DNA of 64,000 nucleotides from Sporosarcina psychrophila (lineage in GTDB: Bacteria; Bacillota; Bacilli; Bacillales_A; Planococcaceae): positions 1,549,001-1,613,000 of the forward strand of contig NZ_CP014616.1 in assembly GCF_001590685.1 (NCBI RefSeq). The letters are read 5' to 3'. Below the pieces are notes generated by a model. It was not told where the DNA came from. It ran no database searches and saw only the letters and a list, made by a program, of their open reading frames with translations. Below are positions 38,510-48,777 of this stretch, one piece after another. Each line of letters starts with the position of its first letter. Within the stretch, counting starts at the first letter, position 1. The position numbers were made by a program, and so were the translations under genes.

Positions 38510-38808
38510 TTAATTTCACTCCATTCTTTAAATAGGTATACTTACTTACTTCGATAAAAAGGATGAAAAACCTTTTAATAATAAAGAATAAAGTGACGAA
38601 TAGTTTTAGTTTCGACAAAAATGTCACATTTTCGAATTAAGAGTAAAAAATTTCTCGAATAATAAGACTTTTGAGTAATAGAGTATTCTGCGAATTGATA
38701 AAATACAGCATAAATCCTTACTATCTGATAATATTAAAAATAGATTGGCCTGGATGAAAGATTTTCGAATGGTCAACTAACTAAATGTTATCTTTAGGAG
38801 GAATCGCA

Positions 38809-39927
38809 ATGATTATTGGTGTCCCAAAAGAAGTGAAAAACAACGAAAACCGTGTCGCTATGACACCTGCAGGGGTTTTTAACTTAAAGTCGGCAGGTCA
38901 TGAAGTTATCATTGAAAAAGGTGCAGGTCTAGGTTCAAGTTTTACGGACGAGGATTATACTGCAGCAGGCGCTAAAATCGTTGCAACTGCAGAAGAAGCA
39001 TGGAATGTAAATATGGTTATGAAAGTAAAAGAACCGGTTGCCGCTGAGTATGGTTATTTCAGTGAAGGGCTTATCTTGTTCACTTACTTGCACCTTGCCC
39101 CTGAAGTAGAATTAACAAAAGCACTTCTTGACAATAAAGTTGTAGGAATCGCTTACGAAACAGTACAGCTTCCAAATAACTCGTTGCCTCTTCTAGCTCC
39201 TATGAGTGAAGTTGCAGGCCGCATGGCTACACAAATTGGTGCACAATACTTACAACAAACAAATGGTGGTAAAGGTATTCTATTGAGTGGCGTACCGGGC
39301 GTTTCACGTGGTCACGTAACTGTTATTGGTGGTGGGCAAGCTGGAACAAATGCTGCTCGTATTGCGGTTGGTATGGGTGCGAAAGTAACTGTTCTTGACT
39401 TGTCAGTCGATCGTCTGCGTCAATTAGACGAAATCTTCGGCAATGATATTCAGACACTTGTTTCAAATCCATTCAACATTGCTGAATCAGTAAAAAATGC
39501 AGACCTTGTTATCGGGGCGGTCTTAATCCCAGGAGCGAGAGCGCCGAAACTTGTTTCAGAGGAAATGGTTAAATCAATGAAACCTGGATCTGTTCTTGTA
39601 GACATTGCAATTGACCAAGGTGGTATTTTTGCGACATCGGATCGTGTAACGACTCATGATGAGCCAACCTATGTGAAACATGGTGTTGTTCACTACGCGG
39701 TAGCGAATATGCCAGGTGCAGTTCCACAAACTTCAACAACTGCATTAACGAACGTTACAGTTCCTTATGCACTTCAAATTGCGAATAAAGGCTACAAACA
39801 AGCTTGTTTAGACAACGTTCCTCTTCAAAAAGGTATCAACACAATGGAAGGGCATGTTACGTATAGAGCTGTAGCAGATGCTCAAGGTGTTGAGTATGTA
39901 TCCGCTGAAACACTTTTGAATCAATAA
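38809..39927 (+). CDS. ald: Alanine dehydrogenase
   Basis: NAD-dependent interconversion of alanine and pyruvate, important in Bacillus sporulation and alanine use. It has 372 aa. It starts [20 protein letters not shown], has the NAD fold [19 protein letters not shown] (about 171-189) and the [16 protein letters not shown] motif. ATG 38809 follows AGGAGG; an in-frame ATG at 38785 lies upstream of that site and is not used. It is monocistronic with its own terminator. Confidence 0.97.
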   Translation: MIIGVPKEVKNNENRVAMTPAGVFNLKSAGHEVIIEKGAGLGSSFTDEDYTAAGAKIVATAEEAWNVNMVMKVKEPVAAEYGYFSEGLILFTYLHLAPEVELTKALLDNKVVGIAYETVQLPNNSLPLLAPMSEVAGRMATQIGAQYLQQTNGGKGILLSGVPGVSRGHVTVIGGGQAGTNAARIAVGMGAKVTVLDLSVDRLRQLDEIFGNDIQTLVSNPFNIAESVKNADLVIGAVLIPGARAPKLVSEEMVKSMKPGSVLVDIAIDQGGIFATSDRVTTHDEPTYVKHGVVHYAVANMPGAVPQTSTTALTNVTVPYALQIANKGYKQACLDNVPLQKGINTMEGHVTYRAVADAQGVEYVSAETLLNQ

Positions 39928-39963
39928 TGTTTAACTTGATTCAGCAGAAGTCCCTGCTGATAT

Positions 39964-40004
39964 AAAAAGGCTGTCCACACTTGTTAGAGTGTGGACAGCC
40001 TTTT
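39964..40004. terminator. Bidirectional terminator (ald / peptidase)
   Basis: AAAAAGGCTGTCCACAC pairs with GTGTGGACAGCCTTTTC. Confidence 0.92.
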
Positions 40005-40008
40005 CTAA

Positions 40009-41106
40009 TTATGGTTGAATAATCTGTAATTCTTTAGGGAACTTGGTTAATACTTCGACGCCATCAGCTGTAACGACAACATCATCTTCAATCCGTACAC
40101 CCGTAACTGCTGGATTATAAATACCTGGCTCAATTGTGAAGACCATACCTTCCACAAGGGCAAATTCGTTTGTACCAGTCATGGATGGGAACTCGTGAAC
40201 TGAAATTCCAAGTCCGTGACCGATACGGTGTGTGAAGTATTCACCGTAACCCGCTTGATCAATCACATCACGCGCAGCTTTATCAATTTCCATAGCCTTG
40301 ACGCCGGGACGAACCAAATCAACAGCAGCCTGCTCCGCTTTTCTTACCGTTTCATAAATTTCACGCATTGCATCCGTTGGTTCACCGAACGCAACTGTGC
40401 GTGTAATATCTGAACAGTAGCCGTTATAAACGACGCCTAGGTCAAAGAGGATGAAGTCGCCTTTTTGGATTTTACGATCTCCAGGTATACCGTGTGGAGA
40501 TGCTGTTTTCGGGCCAGAAAGAACCATCGTATCGAACGACATTTTCTGAACTCCTTTTTTCTTCATTTCAAACTCAATTGCCATAAGAATCTCAAGTTCA
40601 GTTTTTCCTTCAGCGATTTCTCTGCAACCAACTTCAATAGCGTAATCAGCCAGTTCAGCGGCTTTACGTAAATTATTTAGTTCATCTTCGCTTTTGATGT
40701 TACGCATGCCGTTTAGCTGTTCGTCAAGGCGAACAAATTTAGCGCCAGTAAACAGTTCATTCATCCGCTCAAGACGCTCCACTGTCAAATGAGATTTCTC
40801 AATTGCGATTGAAGCAGGGAGTTCTCCACGTTTACGGACAGCCTCCATTACGATAACCCAAGCATCATCTGTATCTTCGTGACCAACAGCGTCATAGGAC
40901 CAGCCCGCTGTTTTTACGTCAGGTACTTCCATCAAGGGACAAATTACAAATGGTTCTGCATCTTTAAATACCATTACGCCAAGAAGACGTTCATGCGGGT
41001 CACTCTGGAATCCAGATACGTAAAATACGTTATCTGGTGTAGTGATAAATGCCGCGTCCAAGTTTTCTTTCTGTAAAAACTGTTGTATTTCTTTAACTTT
41101 ACTCAA
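40009..41106 (-). CDS. M24-family Xaa-Pro peptidase (aminopeptidase/prolidase)
   Basis: The 365-aa metallopeptidase has a creatinase-like N-terminal domain and a pita-bread catalytic domain. The five metal ligands are visible: Asp in DLGVVYNGYCSD and DITRTV, His in HRIGHGLGISVHE, and Glu in FTIEPGIY and GVRIEDDVV. Whether it acts as an aminopeptidase P or a dipeptidase (PepQ) cannot be told from sequence alone. It is convergent with ald and divergent from ytkL; ATG 41106 follows GGAGG. Confidence 0.92.
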   Translation of the reverse strand: MSKVKEIQQFLQKENLDAAFITTPDNVFYVSGFQSDPHERLLGVMVFKDAEPFVICPLMEVPDVKTAGWSYDAVGHEDTDDAWVIVMEAVRKRGELPASIAIEKSHLTVERLERMNELFTGAKFVRLDEQLNGMRNIKSEDELNNLRKAAELADYAIEVGCREIAEGKTELEILMAIEFEMKKKGVQKMSFDTMVLSGPKTASPHGIPGDRKIQKGDFILFDLGVVYNGYCSDITRTVAFGEPTDAMREIYETVRKAEQAAVDLVRPGVKAMEIDKAARDVIDQAGYGEYFTHRIGHGLGISVHEFPSMTGTNEFALVEGMVFTIEPGIYNPAVTGVRIEDDVVVTADGVEVLTKFPKELQIIQP

Positions 41107-41211
41107 TTCAATGACCTCCTCTAATATACTTCTATCATAACAAAAAAGAGGGTTTTCAGGTTGTATAACGAAAATTGTTTAATAAGATAAGAAATTGGAG
41201 GAGATTATTCA

Positions 41212-41892
41212 ATGCAAATATCATACCACGGTCATTCAATTGTGAAAATAAAAACAGGCAACTGCACAATTCTCATTGACCCGTTCATTACAGGAAATAA
41301 GCTTACAGATCTTGAAGTTGGAAACGAAAAACCGGATATTATTTTACTGACGCATGGACATAATGATCATGTTGGAGATACGGTGGCAATTGCAAAGGCG
41401 AGCGATGCACTAGTTATAGCACCAAATGAACTTGCCGTTTACTTGGGTTGGCAGGGAATAAGAACACATGGCATGAATATTGGAGGTGCCTGTAAATTTG
41501 AATTCGGTACAGTAAAATATACGCAAGCATTTCATAGTTCTTCTTACACAACAGAGACCAATGACATCATTTATACAGGTATGCCAGCAGGTATTTTAGT
41601 AATGGTGGAAGAGAAAACAATTTATCATGCTGGGGATACGGCAATTTTTAGCGATATGGAGATGATTGGTAAGCGTCATCCAATCGATGTCGCATTTGTT
41701 CCAATAGGTGATAATTTTACAATGGGCCCTGAAGATGCTGCATGCGCAGTCAAGTTGCTCAATCCGCAACTAGCTGTACCAATCCATTTCAATACATTTC
41801 CGCCGATTGAGCAAGACCCCGAAACATTCAAAGCGCTAGTGGAAGGACATGAAGTGAAAATAATGATAGCGGGAGAAGTTTTTGAATTATAA
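41212..41892 (+). CDS. ytkL: UPF0173 metal-dependent hydrolase YtkL
   Basis: The 226-aa metallo-beta-lactamase-fold hydrolase has [12 protein letters not shown] (about residues 44-55), ending in the HxHxDH ligand set, YHAGDTA and a C-terminal [11 protein letters not shown] 41212 follows TTGGAGGAG. The physiological substrate is unknown. It is upstream of ytoI as in B. subtilis. Confidence 0.93.
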   Translation: MQISYHGHSIVKIKTGNCTILIDPFITGNKLTDLEVGNEKPDIILLTHGHNDHVGDTVAIAKASDALVIAPNELAVYLGWQGIRTHGMNIGGACKFEFGTVKYTQAFHSSSYTTETNDIIYTGMPAGILVMVEEKTIYHAGDTAIFSDMEMIGKRHPIDVAFVPIGDNFTMGPEDAACAVKLLNPQLAVPIHFNTFPPIEQDPETFKALVEGHEVKIMIAGEVFEL

Positions 41893-41935
41893 AAGAGCTA
41901 TGCGAAAGTTTTTTGAAATAGCTTATCTATTGCGT

Positions 41936-41961
41936 CCAGGCGCCCGGTTAGCGCTTTTCTT
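41936..41961 (+). repeat. Fragment related to the left-edge repeats
   Basis: GTCCAGGCGCCCGGTTAGCGC then TTTTCTTAA joins the two termini of the ~123-bp unit seen at 1-534 with the middle missing. It lies just before a TAGAAT -10-like box of ytoI. Confidence 0.5.
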
Positions 41962-42014
41962 AAGCCTTTTGTGGTAGAATGTCCTTAAGGTCATGATAGA
42001 GAAAAGGTGAAGAC

Positions 42015-43322
42015 ATGGCGACAAAACATGAATTGATACTCCGCTATATCGAGGGGTTAGCCGTCGGTGAGAAAATTTCGGTCCGCCAAGTAGCGAAGGC
42101 GCTGTCTGTCAGCGAAGGGACTGCTTACCGGGCCATCAAAGAGGCGGAAAATCAGAAGCTCGTCAATACGATTGAACGTGTAGGAACAATCCGGATTGAA
42201 AAGAAAAAGAAAGAGAATATTGAACGACTCACATTTGCAGAAGTACTTAACATTGTCGACGGGCTAGTAATCGGTGGCCGTGGGGGATTACATAAGACGT
42301 TGACGAAATTCGTTATAGGTGCAATGCAATTAGACGACATGATGCGCTACATCGATGCGGGAAGTCTTTTGATTGTCGGAAATAGATTGAAAGCGCATGA
42401 AACTGCGCTTCTTGCAGGGGCTGCAGTGCTAGTCACTGGTGGATTTGACGCATCCGATGAAGTGAAGAAGTTAGCGGATGAATTGGAACTACCGGTTATT
42501 TCGACGAGTTACGACACATTTACCGTAGCAACGATGTTGAATAGGGCAATCTATGATCAGTTAATTGAAAAAGAAATTTTGCTGGTGGAAGATATTTTGA
42601 CCCCGCTCGCTGACACAATTACACTTTCAGCAAAAGATCAGGTCACTCATTTTCATGAAGTGAACGATAGGACATCTCATACTGGTTATCCAGTTGTAGA
42701 GAAAAAGGGGAAACTTGTGGGTGTAATTACTTCACGTGACGCGATTGGTAAAATGGATGATGAATTGATTGAAAAAGTAATGACACGTCATCCGATAACA
42801 GTTACGGGAAAAACATCTGTTGCTTCGGCTGGGCATAGTATGATTTGGGAAGGTATTGATTTGTTACCAGTTGTTTCGGATGCGGGATTGCTTGCTGGAA
42901 TTATTAGTCGTCAAGATGTCTTGAAGGCGCTTCAAATGACTCAGCGTCAACCTCAGCAGGGTGAAACAATTGATGATATTGTTAAAAATCAGATGAAATC
43001 CATTCCTGAACAACCGCATACTGTCGAATTTACAGTTATCCCGCAGATGACGAATCAGTTTGGTTCTTTGTCATACGGAGCTTTGACCACCCTTTTAACT
43101 GAGGCAGGCAACAGAGCTATCAAAATGCGGAAACGCGGGGAAAGTGTCCCGGAAAATATGTCACTGTACTTCATTAAGAATGTTGAACTTGGAAGTATAG
43201 TTGTCGTTATTCCAAAGATATTACATATGAGCAGAAGGTTTGTAAAAGTCGATTTCGACATACTAACCGAAGGGGACCTAGTTGCAAAGGCCATGATTAT
43301 GTATCAATTGTTTGAACGATAA
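42015..43322 (+). CDS. ytoI: YtoI, HTH-DRTGG-CBS-hotdog regulator-like protein
   Basis: The 435-aa multidomain protein has an N-terminal winged HTH (about residues 5-60), a DRTGG domain (about 70-185), two CBS domains (about 190-310) and a C-terminal MaoC/thioesterase-like hotdog region (about 325-435). This arrangement suggests a nucleotide- or acyl-CoA-sensing transcription factor; no target is known to me. It is a lone gene between ytkL and ytpI, the same neighbourhood as B. subtilis ytoI. Confidence 0.9.
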   Translation: MATKHELILRYIEGLAVGEKISVRQVAKALSVSEGTAYRAIKEAENQKLVNTIERVGTIRIEKKKKENIERLTFAEVLNIVDGLVIGGRGGLHKTLTKFVIGAMQLDDMMRYIDAGSLLIVGNRLKAHETALLAGAAVLVTGGFDASDEVKKLADELELPVISTSYDTFTVATMLNRAIYDQLIEKEILLVEDILTPLADTITLSAKDQVTHFHEVNDRTSHTGYPVVEKKGKLVGVITSRDAIGKMDDELIEKVMTRHPITVTGKTSVASAGHSMIWEGIDLLPVVSDAGLLAGIISRQDVLKALQMTQRQPQQGETIDDIVKNQMKSIPEQPHTVEFTVIPQMTNQFGSLSYGALTTLLTEAGNRAIKMRKRGESVPENMSLYFIKNVELGSIVVVIPKILHMSRRFVKVDFDILTEGDLVAKAMIMYQLFER

Positions 43323-43465
43323 TTAAAGAACGCGGTCCAAGGACGCAGCATCCTGTCGTAAATTGGTCATATAAGTTGAAGTATTGATAACTGAGCGTAG
43401 GCGCCTTTCAAGGGGTAGCCGCAGCGGATTCAATGGAATTCTCTATTTTAACGTATAAAGACAAA

Positions 43466-43494
43466 AAAACTGATGCACATGTGCGCATCAGTTG
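43466..43494 (-). terminator. ytpI terminator
   Basis: AACTGATGC/GCATCAGTT hairpin; on the minus strand it is followed by TTTTTTTGTC. Upstream, 43399-43447 is a repeat fragment (GGCGCCTTT ... ATTCAATGGAATTCT) related to 25826-25862. Confidence 0.75.
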
Positions 43495-43808
43495 TCGTTC
43501 AACTTTGTTTCTTCATCTACAAAGCTTCTGTAATGTTTATAGGCCTTGAAATTAAAAATACCTACGTAAGCTCCGAATAGGATAAATAAGGCTGCGATAA
43601 CATATGTTGTGATACCGTCAAAAAGCATCAGCTGATTGAATCCGAAAAACAACAGCAAACCGCCGAGCGAGGCGCCAGACATACTAGCATACATTTTCTT
43701 GCGAATTGGAAATAGTGATCTTGTGCGGAACTGCCGAGTCTTAAAGTAAAAGTAGAAGACCGCAGAAGCGATGATGAAAAATACGAAAATGAAATTTATC
43801 GTTAACAT
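43488..43808 (-). CDS. ytpI: YtpI-family membrane protein
   Basis: The 106-aa protein has three hydrophobic segments (about residues 3-20, 38-55 and 60-82), typical of the YtpI family of unknown function. It is divergent from nrnA. ATG 43808 follows GGAGGGC. Confidence 0.85.
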   Translation of the reverse strand: MLTINFIFVFFIIASAVFYFYFKTRQFRTRSLFPIRKKMYASMSGASLGGLLLFFGFNQLMLFDGITTYVIAALFILFGAYVGIFNFKAYKHYRSFVDEETKLNDN

Positions 43809-43900
43809 GAAAGCCCTCCATTACATACAAACTTCTTACATTGTAGCGGCTTTTGGAGCAGAATGCGAACTGAATATATCGAAGCTTGGGGGAATCGGAT

Positions 43901-44836
43901 ATGAAAAGACAAATCATCGACACAATTGAAAAGTACGATAAAATCATTATTCATCGTCATGTGAGACCAGATCCTGATGCATACGGATCACAATCAGGAC
44001 TGAAGGAATTGATAAAAGCAAACTATCCTAATAAGCAAGTGTTTGCAGTTGGCCAACACGAAGAATCACTTACCTATCTCGCGCAACAAGATCACGTCGA
44101 GCGGTCGTTTTATGAAGGAGCTCTTGTGATTGTCACTGATACAGGAAACACGGGTCGAATTGACAGCGAGTTTTATACAGAAGGTGCTGTACTTATGAAA
44201 ATTGATCATCATCCTGATGCAGACCCATACGGCGATATCAAATGGGTTAACACCTCTGCAAGCTCGACATCTGAAATGATCTACTCGTTGTATGAAGAAG
44301 GCAAACAGTTTTATGGGTGGAAAATGACCACTGATGTGGCTAGGTTGCTATTCGCGGGAATTGTCGGGGATACAGGACGTTTTCTGTTTCCAAGTACAAC
44401 AACAACAACTTTTGAAGCAGTTAGCGAGCTTATCAAATTTGATTTTGATCGTCCGGAATTATTTGCGGGAATGTACGAAGTTAAGCGGGAATTGCTACAT
44501 TTAAAAGGATATATGTACCAAAACTTTACCATGGATGAAAATGGAGCCGCATTTGTTAAAATAGATAAAGCGACACTTAAACAATTTGGCGTAACTGCAT
44601 CTGATACATCTCAACTCGTTGGGGCGTTAGGTGACGTGCAAGGGATTTGTGCATGGATCATATTCATAGAAGAAGAGGATCAAATTCGCGTTCGACTACG
44701 CTCAAAAGGTCCTGTCATCAATACTTTAGCTGCCCAATACGGTGGCGGTGGACATCCTCTTGCCTCGGGTGCTTCTGTTCATTCATGGGAAGAAGTAGAC
44801 GAAGTCATCGCGAAGTTAAAACAATTATGTCTATAA
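43901..44836 (+). CDS. nrnA: Oligoribonuclease / pAp phosphatase NrnA (DHH family)
   Basis: The 311-aa DHH-DHHA1 phosphoesterase degrades nano-RNA and 3'-phosphoadenosine-5'-phosphate. Motifs are HRHVRPDPDAYGSQ, TDTGNTGR, DHHPDADP and the C-terminal GGGGHPLASGA. ATG 43901 is chosen because GGGGGAA lies 7 nt upstream, while the in-frame TTG at 43886 overlaps it. It is 21 nt upstream of dnaE, so probably co-transcribed. Confidence 0.95.
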   Translation: MKRQIIDTIEKYDKIIIHRHVRPDPDAYGSQSGLKELIKANYPNKQVFAVGQHEESLTYLAQQDHVERSFYEGALVIVTDTGNTGRIDSEFYTEGAVLMKIDHHPDADPYGDIKWVNTSASSTSEMIYSLYEEGKQFYGWKMTTDVARLLFAGIVGDTGRFLFPSTTTTTFEAVSELIKFDFDRPELFAGMYEVKRELLHLKGYMYQNFTMDENGAAFVKIDKATLKQFGVTASDTSQLVGALGDVQGICAWIIFIEEEDQIRVRLRSKGPVINTLAAQYGGGGHPLASGASVHSWEEVDEVIAKLKQLCL

Positions 44837-44857
44837 AAAACAGGCGGAGGGATTGCA

Positions 44858-47800
44858 TTGACACTTGTCTATCCGCAAGTAGTAACTGGCGCCGATCTTC
44901 TGCGTGGAATTAATAAACTAGATTATTTAGCCCCGCTTCTGAAAAGGAGAGGGGCTAAAGCCGTCGCGATCGTTAACTCGAAGTTGTACGGTATTCGGTC
45001 ATTTTATAAGGTGATGAAAAAATACGGAATTCGTCCGGTTATAGGATTATCTATCTTTTTAGAAATTGAAGAAGGGGTAGTTGCTCTTCTTTACGTTTAC
45101 GCAAAAGATGATGAAGGTTATCGAAATTTGTTGAAGATGAGCAGTGCCGTTTCCGTAAGAGAGTCTGAAACGCTGCCGCTACAATGGTTGAAAGCATACA
45201 GCAAAGGCTGTATCATCGTTTGTCCGTTGACGGATATATCCTGGGGGCCTTCACTATCACATAACGAAGAAGTGTTCCAGCGCGTCATAAAGGATTGCGA
45301 CAAGTCATCGATATTCATTGGTGTTGCTAGGACAGAAGGCGTCAGACATCCTGATGAAGAATTAATTGAGAAAATTGCAGATGTAACCAATACGCCTATC
45401 GTTGCGGTTTATGAAAGTCGGTACACCGACAAGGAGGATGCATTCGCTTATGAAGTTGCGGAAGCAATTCGGACAGGATTCAAGCTGAATGACCCTGCTA
45501 GGCCTGAAAACCGTCACAAGGCAGCATATCTACCAGAAGAAGCTGAGCTTGCTGAATGGTTCTCAGACAGAGCAGAGTGGCTTACAAATACGTCAAGTAT
45601 CCTCTTGGCGTGTGATGCAGAATTGCCTCCGAGTCAATCGCTTATGCCTGTGTTTCCAGTTCCGGCGGGAGAAACGGCGACAAGTTTGTTGGAGCAAAAT
45701 GGAATGACGGGTTTGCAAAAACGACTAGGCAAAGTGGATGAGGCATATGAAAAACGACTCCGTTATGAAATTAGTGTAATTAGTGAAATGGGCTTTGCCG
45801 ATTACTTCCTGATTGTCGAAGATTTTATGCGTTACGCTAAAGAAAATGCTATCTTGACGGGTCCAGGGCGGGGGTCTTCGGCCGGATCGCTCGTTGCTTA
45901 TGCGCTTGGCATCACAGATGTTGATCCGATTAAATATAGGCTCATTTTTGAACGATTTCTAAATCCGGGCCGGGTAACAATGCCGGACATTGATATTGAC
46001 TTTGCGGATAATCGACGTGCGGAAGTAATTGACTATGTTGCACAGAAATACGGGAAGACAAATGTTGCGCAAATCATTACGTTTGGCACGCTTTCTGCCA
46101 GATCGGTTGCTCGAAATGTGGCACGTGTGTTTGACTTTTCAAATGAAGAAATGGCTTATTTATCGAAGGAAATTCCTAATAGACATGGAATTACGCTTGA
46201 AGCGGCAGTTGCAGAATCGAAGGCACTGCAAGATTGGATTGCAATTGACCCGCTAAGAAATGATTGGTTGAAAGGAGCAATTCGTCTTGAAGGATTACCT
46301 CGTAACGCATCTACACATGCTGCAGGTGTGATTTTATCGCCTGTCCCGCTTGTTGAGGTGGTACCGCTTCAAAGTGGTGCGGATGGAATTTACCTTACCC
46401 AATGGCCGATGGGAGATGTTGAAGAACAAGGTTTATTGAAAATGGACTTCTTAGGTCTGCGTAATTTAACTTTATTAGACCGTATCAGATCTATGATTAC
46501 TTATGACAGAGGAATTCGCTTGGATTTTGAAAAGATTCCCCTAAACGATGAAAAAACCTTTGAGCTTTTTAGGGCGGGAGATATGACAGGGATCTTTCAG
46601 TTTGAATCGGATGGAATGAGAGATGCCCTTCGTTTGATTCGACCGAATAAATTTGAAGATATCTTTGCAATTAATGCACTTTATAGACCAGGACCGATGG
46701 ACAATATTCCATTGTATAGCAGGCGTAAAAATGATAATGAAAAAATAACGTATATTCATCCGCAACTTGAATCTGTTTTGAAAGAAACCTATGGGGTTAT
46801 CGTCTATCAAGAACAAATCATGGAAATCGCTGTCCGCGTGGCAGGATTTACGATGGGTGAAGCGGATTTGTTAAGGCGTGCTGTAAGTAAGAAAAATCGG
46901 GAGAATCTAGAAAATGAACGAACTCATTTCACGCAAAAAGCTCTTGGAAATGGTTTTCCGGAAAATACCGCTGTTGCAATTTACGATCTTATTGTAAAGT
47001 TTGCGGACTACGGATTTCCGAAAAGTCATGCTGTTGCCTATTCCCTTATCTCGTACCGGCTTGCTTATTTAAAAGCGAATGAACCCGCTTATTTTTATGC
47101 TGCACTCCTTTCATCAATGACTGGAAATAATGACAAGGCAATGGAGTTAATGCGCGAATCTGAGGCGGCGGGCGTTAAGATTTTACCGCCATCTATTAAG
47201 CACAGTAAATATATGTATACAGTTGAAAAAGGCTCAATTCGGATTGGACTTGGCGCTATCAAAGGTGTGACGCCTACATTTTACGATGCTATAAAGCGTG
47301 CAAGGAAGTCTGGTGGTAATTGGAAGACATTATTTGATATGGCAGCATCAGTCGGTGGGGATGTATTTACTGAGAAGGCGATTAGGCCACTTGTAAAAGC
47401 AGGGGCACTCGATGAGTTTGGAGAATCACGGGCTATTTTGATCGCTTCAATTGACGCGGCGATATCTCATGCATTGTTCATCCGCCCTGATGATGGCGAT
47501 GATTTATTAAGTGAAGTGCTTCGTTCGGTGGCGAGCCCAAAATATTCTCCGGGTGGAACACTGCCCCGCATGACGCTACTCGAATATGAAAGAGAAGTAC
47601 TTGGCTTCTATCTTTCAGAACATCCTGCAGCAGAAGTGAAAAAAGCGGCAGGTGGTGGATTCCATACCATTATTTCAATTGATGGAATTCCAGACCGCGC
47701 ATATGTGAAAATGGTGGGTCTGATTACTGAGATAAAACGAATAAGAACGAAAAAAGGGGAATCTATGGCATTTGTTACGATTCAAGATGAGACGGGACAA

Positions 47801-47941
47801 ATTTCTTGTACATTATTCCCGAAACAGTATATGATTTCAGAAAGTCAGCTTACTGAAATGGCGATAATTCATGTAGAAGGAACTGTCGAACGTCGTAGAG
47901 GGAAGCCACAAATACTTGTTCAACAAACGAAAGGCAGTTAA
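44858..47941 (+). CDS. dnaE: DNA polymerase III alpha subunit DnaE
   Basis: Replicative error-prone/lagging-strand polymerase (DnaE1), 1027 aa, shorter than B. subtilis DnaE (about 1115). The polymerase active site is intact: GPGRGSSAGSLVAY and MPDIDIDFADNRR, then LKMDFLGLRNLTL and VIVYQEQIM. The N-terminal PHP region has lost the usual HxHxxYS metal site (it reads MTLVYPQVVTGADLL), so it has no PHP exonuclease. The protein stops after the OB fold (VERRRGKPQILVQQ) and lacks the C-terminal tail. TTG 44858 is 7 nt after GGCGGAGG. It follows nrnA closely. Confidence 0.95.
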   Translation: MTLVYPQVVTGADLLRGINKLDYLAPLLKRRGAKAVAIVNSKLYGIRSFYKVMKKYGIRPVIGLSIFLEIEEGVVALLYVYAKDDEGYRNLLKMSSAVSVRESETLPLQWLKAYSKGCIIVCPLTDISWGPSLSHNEEVFQRVIKDCDKSSIFIGVARTEGVRHPDEELIEKIADVTNTPIVAVYESRYTDKEDAFAYEVAEAIRTGFKLNDPARPENRHKAAYLPEEAELAEWFSDRAEWLTNTSSILLACDAELPPSQSLMPVFPVPAGETATSLLEQNGMTGLQKRLGKVDEAYEKRLRYEISVISEMGFADYFLIVEDFMRYAKENAILTGPGRGSSAGSLVAYALGITDVDPIKYRLIFERFLNPGRVTMPDIDIDFADNRRAEVIDYVAQKYGKTNVAQIITFGTLSARSVARNVARVFDFSNEEMAYLSKEIPNRHGITLEAAVAESKALQDWIAIDPLRNDWLKGAIRLEGLPRNASTHAAGVILSPVPLVEVVPLQSGADGIYLTQWPMGDVEEQGLLKMDFLGLRNLTLLDRIRSMITYDRGIRLDFEKIPLNDEKTFELFRAGDMTGIFQFESDGMRDALRLIRPNKFEDIFAINALYRPGPMDNIPLYSRRKNDNEKITYIHPQLESVLKETYGVIVYQEQIMEIAVRVAGFTMGEADLLRRAVSKKNRENLENERTHFTQKALGNGFPENTAVAIYDLIVKFADYGFPKSHAVAYSLISYRLAYLKANEPAYFYAALLSSMTGNNDKAMELMRESEAAGVKILPPSIKHSKYMYTVEKGSIRIGLGAIKGVTPTFYDAIKRARKSGGNWKTLFDMAASVGGDVFTEKAIRPLVKAGALDEFGESRAILIASIDAAISHALFIRPDDGDDLLSEVLRSVASPKYSPGGTLPRMTLLEYEREVLGFYLSEHPAAEVKKAAGGGFHTIISIDGIPDRAYVKMVGLITEIKRIRTKKGESMAFVTIQDETGQISCTLFPKQYMISESQLTEMAIIHVEGTVERRRGKPQILVQQTKGS

Positions 47942-48031
47942 GAGGCATGCTGATATAACAGGCATGTCTCTTAATCGTTGCATAAAAGTATGTGTTGTGT
48001 ATTACGGTTTGATTCGATTTCCATCTTTCAC

Positions 48032-48060
48032 TTTACGTTCAGCATCGTTTTCTGTATGCT
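48032..48060 (+). promoter_or_regulatory. Promoter of the gntR-accD-accA operon
   Basis: TTTACG (48032-48037), 17-bp spacer, TATGCT (48055-48060). Confidence 0.55.
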
Positions 48061-48069
48061 AAAGGCAGG

Positions 48070-48084
48070 AGTGGTCAGACCACT
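48070..48084. promoter_or_regulatory. FadR/GntR-type operator
   Basis: The perfect palindrome AGTGGTCAGACCACT contains TGGTCAGACCA, the TGGT-N3-ACCA form bound by FadR-subfamily GntR regulators. It starts 10 bp after the -10 box, so it covers the transcription start, and it lies 34 bp before the regulator gene, implying autorepression and control of accDA. Confidence 0.7.
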
Positions 48085-48117
48085 TATCATCATGTCTATT
48101 TCCAAAGGGGTCCACGC

Positions 48118-48777
48118 ATGCAAAATCCAAAACCATCGTCGAAAATGTTTCTAGATATTGTCGGTGAACTTAAATCGATAATTAAAGAAGAGGGCATTGA
48201 AACCGGTGGAAAGCTACCTTCCGAACGTGAACTGGCAGAACGTCTGCAGGCAGGAAGATCCACGGTTCGTGAAGCGTTACGAAGTTTGGAACTGCTCGGG
48301 CTTATCGAAACTCGGCGTGGTGAAGGTACGTTCCTTGTCGATTTCAGGAAGCATCAACTTGTTGAAGTCCTTGCAGCTTTCATCATGCAACAGCCCGATT
48401 CCGTCATCGATGTTCAGGAAACACGGAGAATTCACGAAACGGCGGCAATCCTCGCTATATGTAAGGACAGTGCATTACGGGCATTACCAGTATGGGAGAG
48501 CTTGCTGAAAAAAATTGATCAGGATGGGGAAATTTTACGAGAGGACCTTGTCCGTGAGATGATTGTTGCAGCGGGAAATCGATTATCGCTTAAAATTTGG
48601 TTTTTATTAAAACAATATAGTAAAGTACCATTCAGTGAAATGACAAAAGTTGATGAAAACGATAGTGTGAAAATGTTGCTTCTAAACTTGGGTGATGGCA
48701 ACGTGATTGCCACGTTGGAAGCCTATTCTGAATGGATTGAACTAGTTGAAAGTGAAAGAGGGGACAATAATAAATGA
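48118..48777 (+). CDS. GntR/FadR-family transcriptional regulator
   Basis: The 219-aa protein has an N-terminal winged HTH (about residues 10-75: [26 protein letters not shown], then [12 protein letters not shown]) and an all-helical FCD/FadR-C ligand domain. Its stop overlaps the accD start (ATGA), so it is translationally coupled to the acetyl-CoA carboxylase beta subunit gene and likely regulates it. The ligand is unknown; an acyl-CoA or malonyl-CoA-related signal is a reasonable guess. B. subtilis accDA is not preceded by such a gene as far as I recall. Confidence 0.88.
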   Translation: MQNPKPSSKMFLDIVGELKSIIKEEGIETGGKLPSERELAERLQAGRSTVREALRSLELLGLIETRRGEGTFLVDFRKHQLVEVLAAFIMQQPDSVIDVQETRRIHETAAILAICKDSALRALPVWESLLKKIDQDGEILREDLVREMIVAAGNRLSLKIWFLLKQYSKVPFSEMTKVDENDSVKMLLLNLGDGNVIATLEAYSEWIELVESERGDNNK

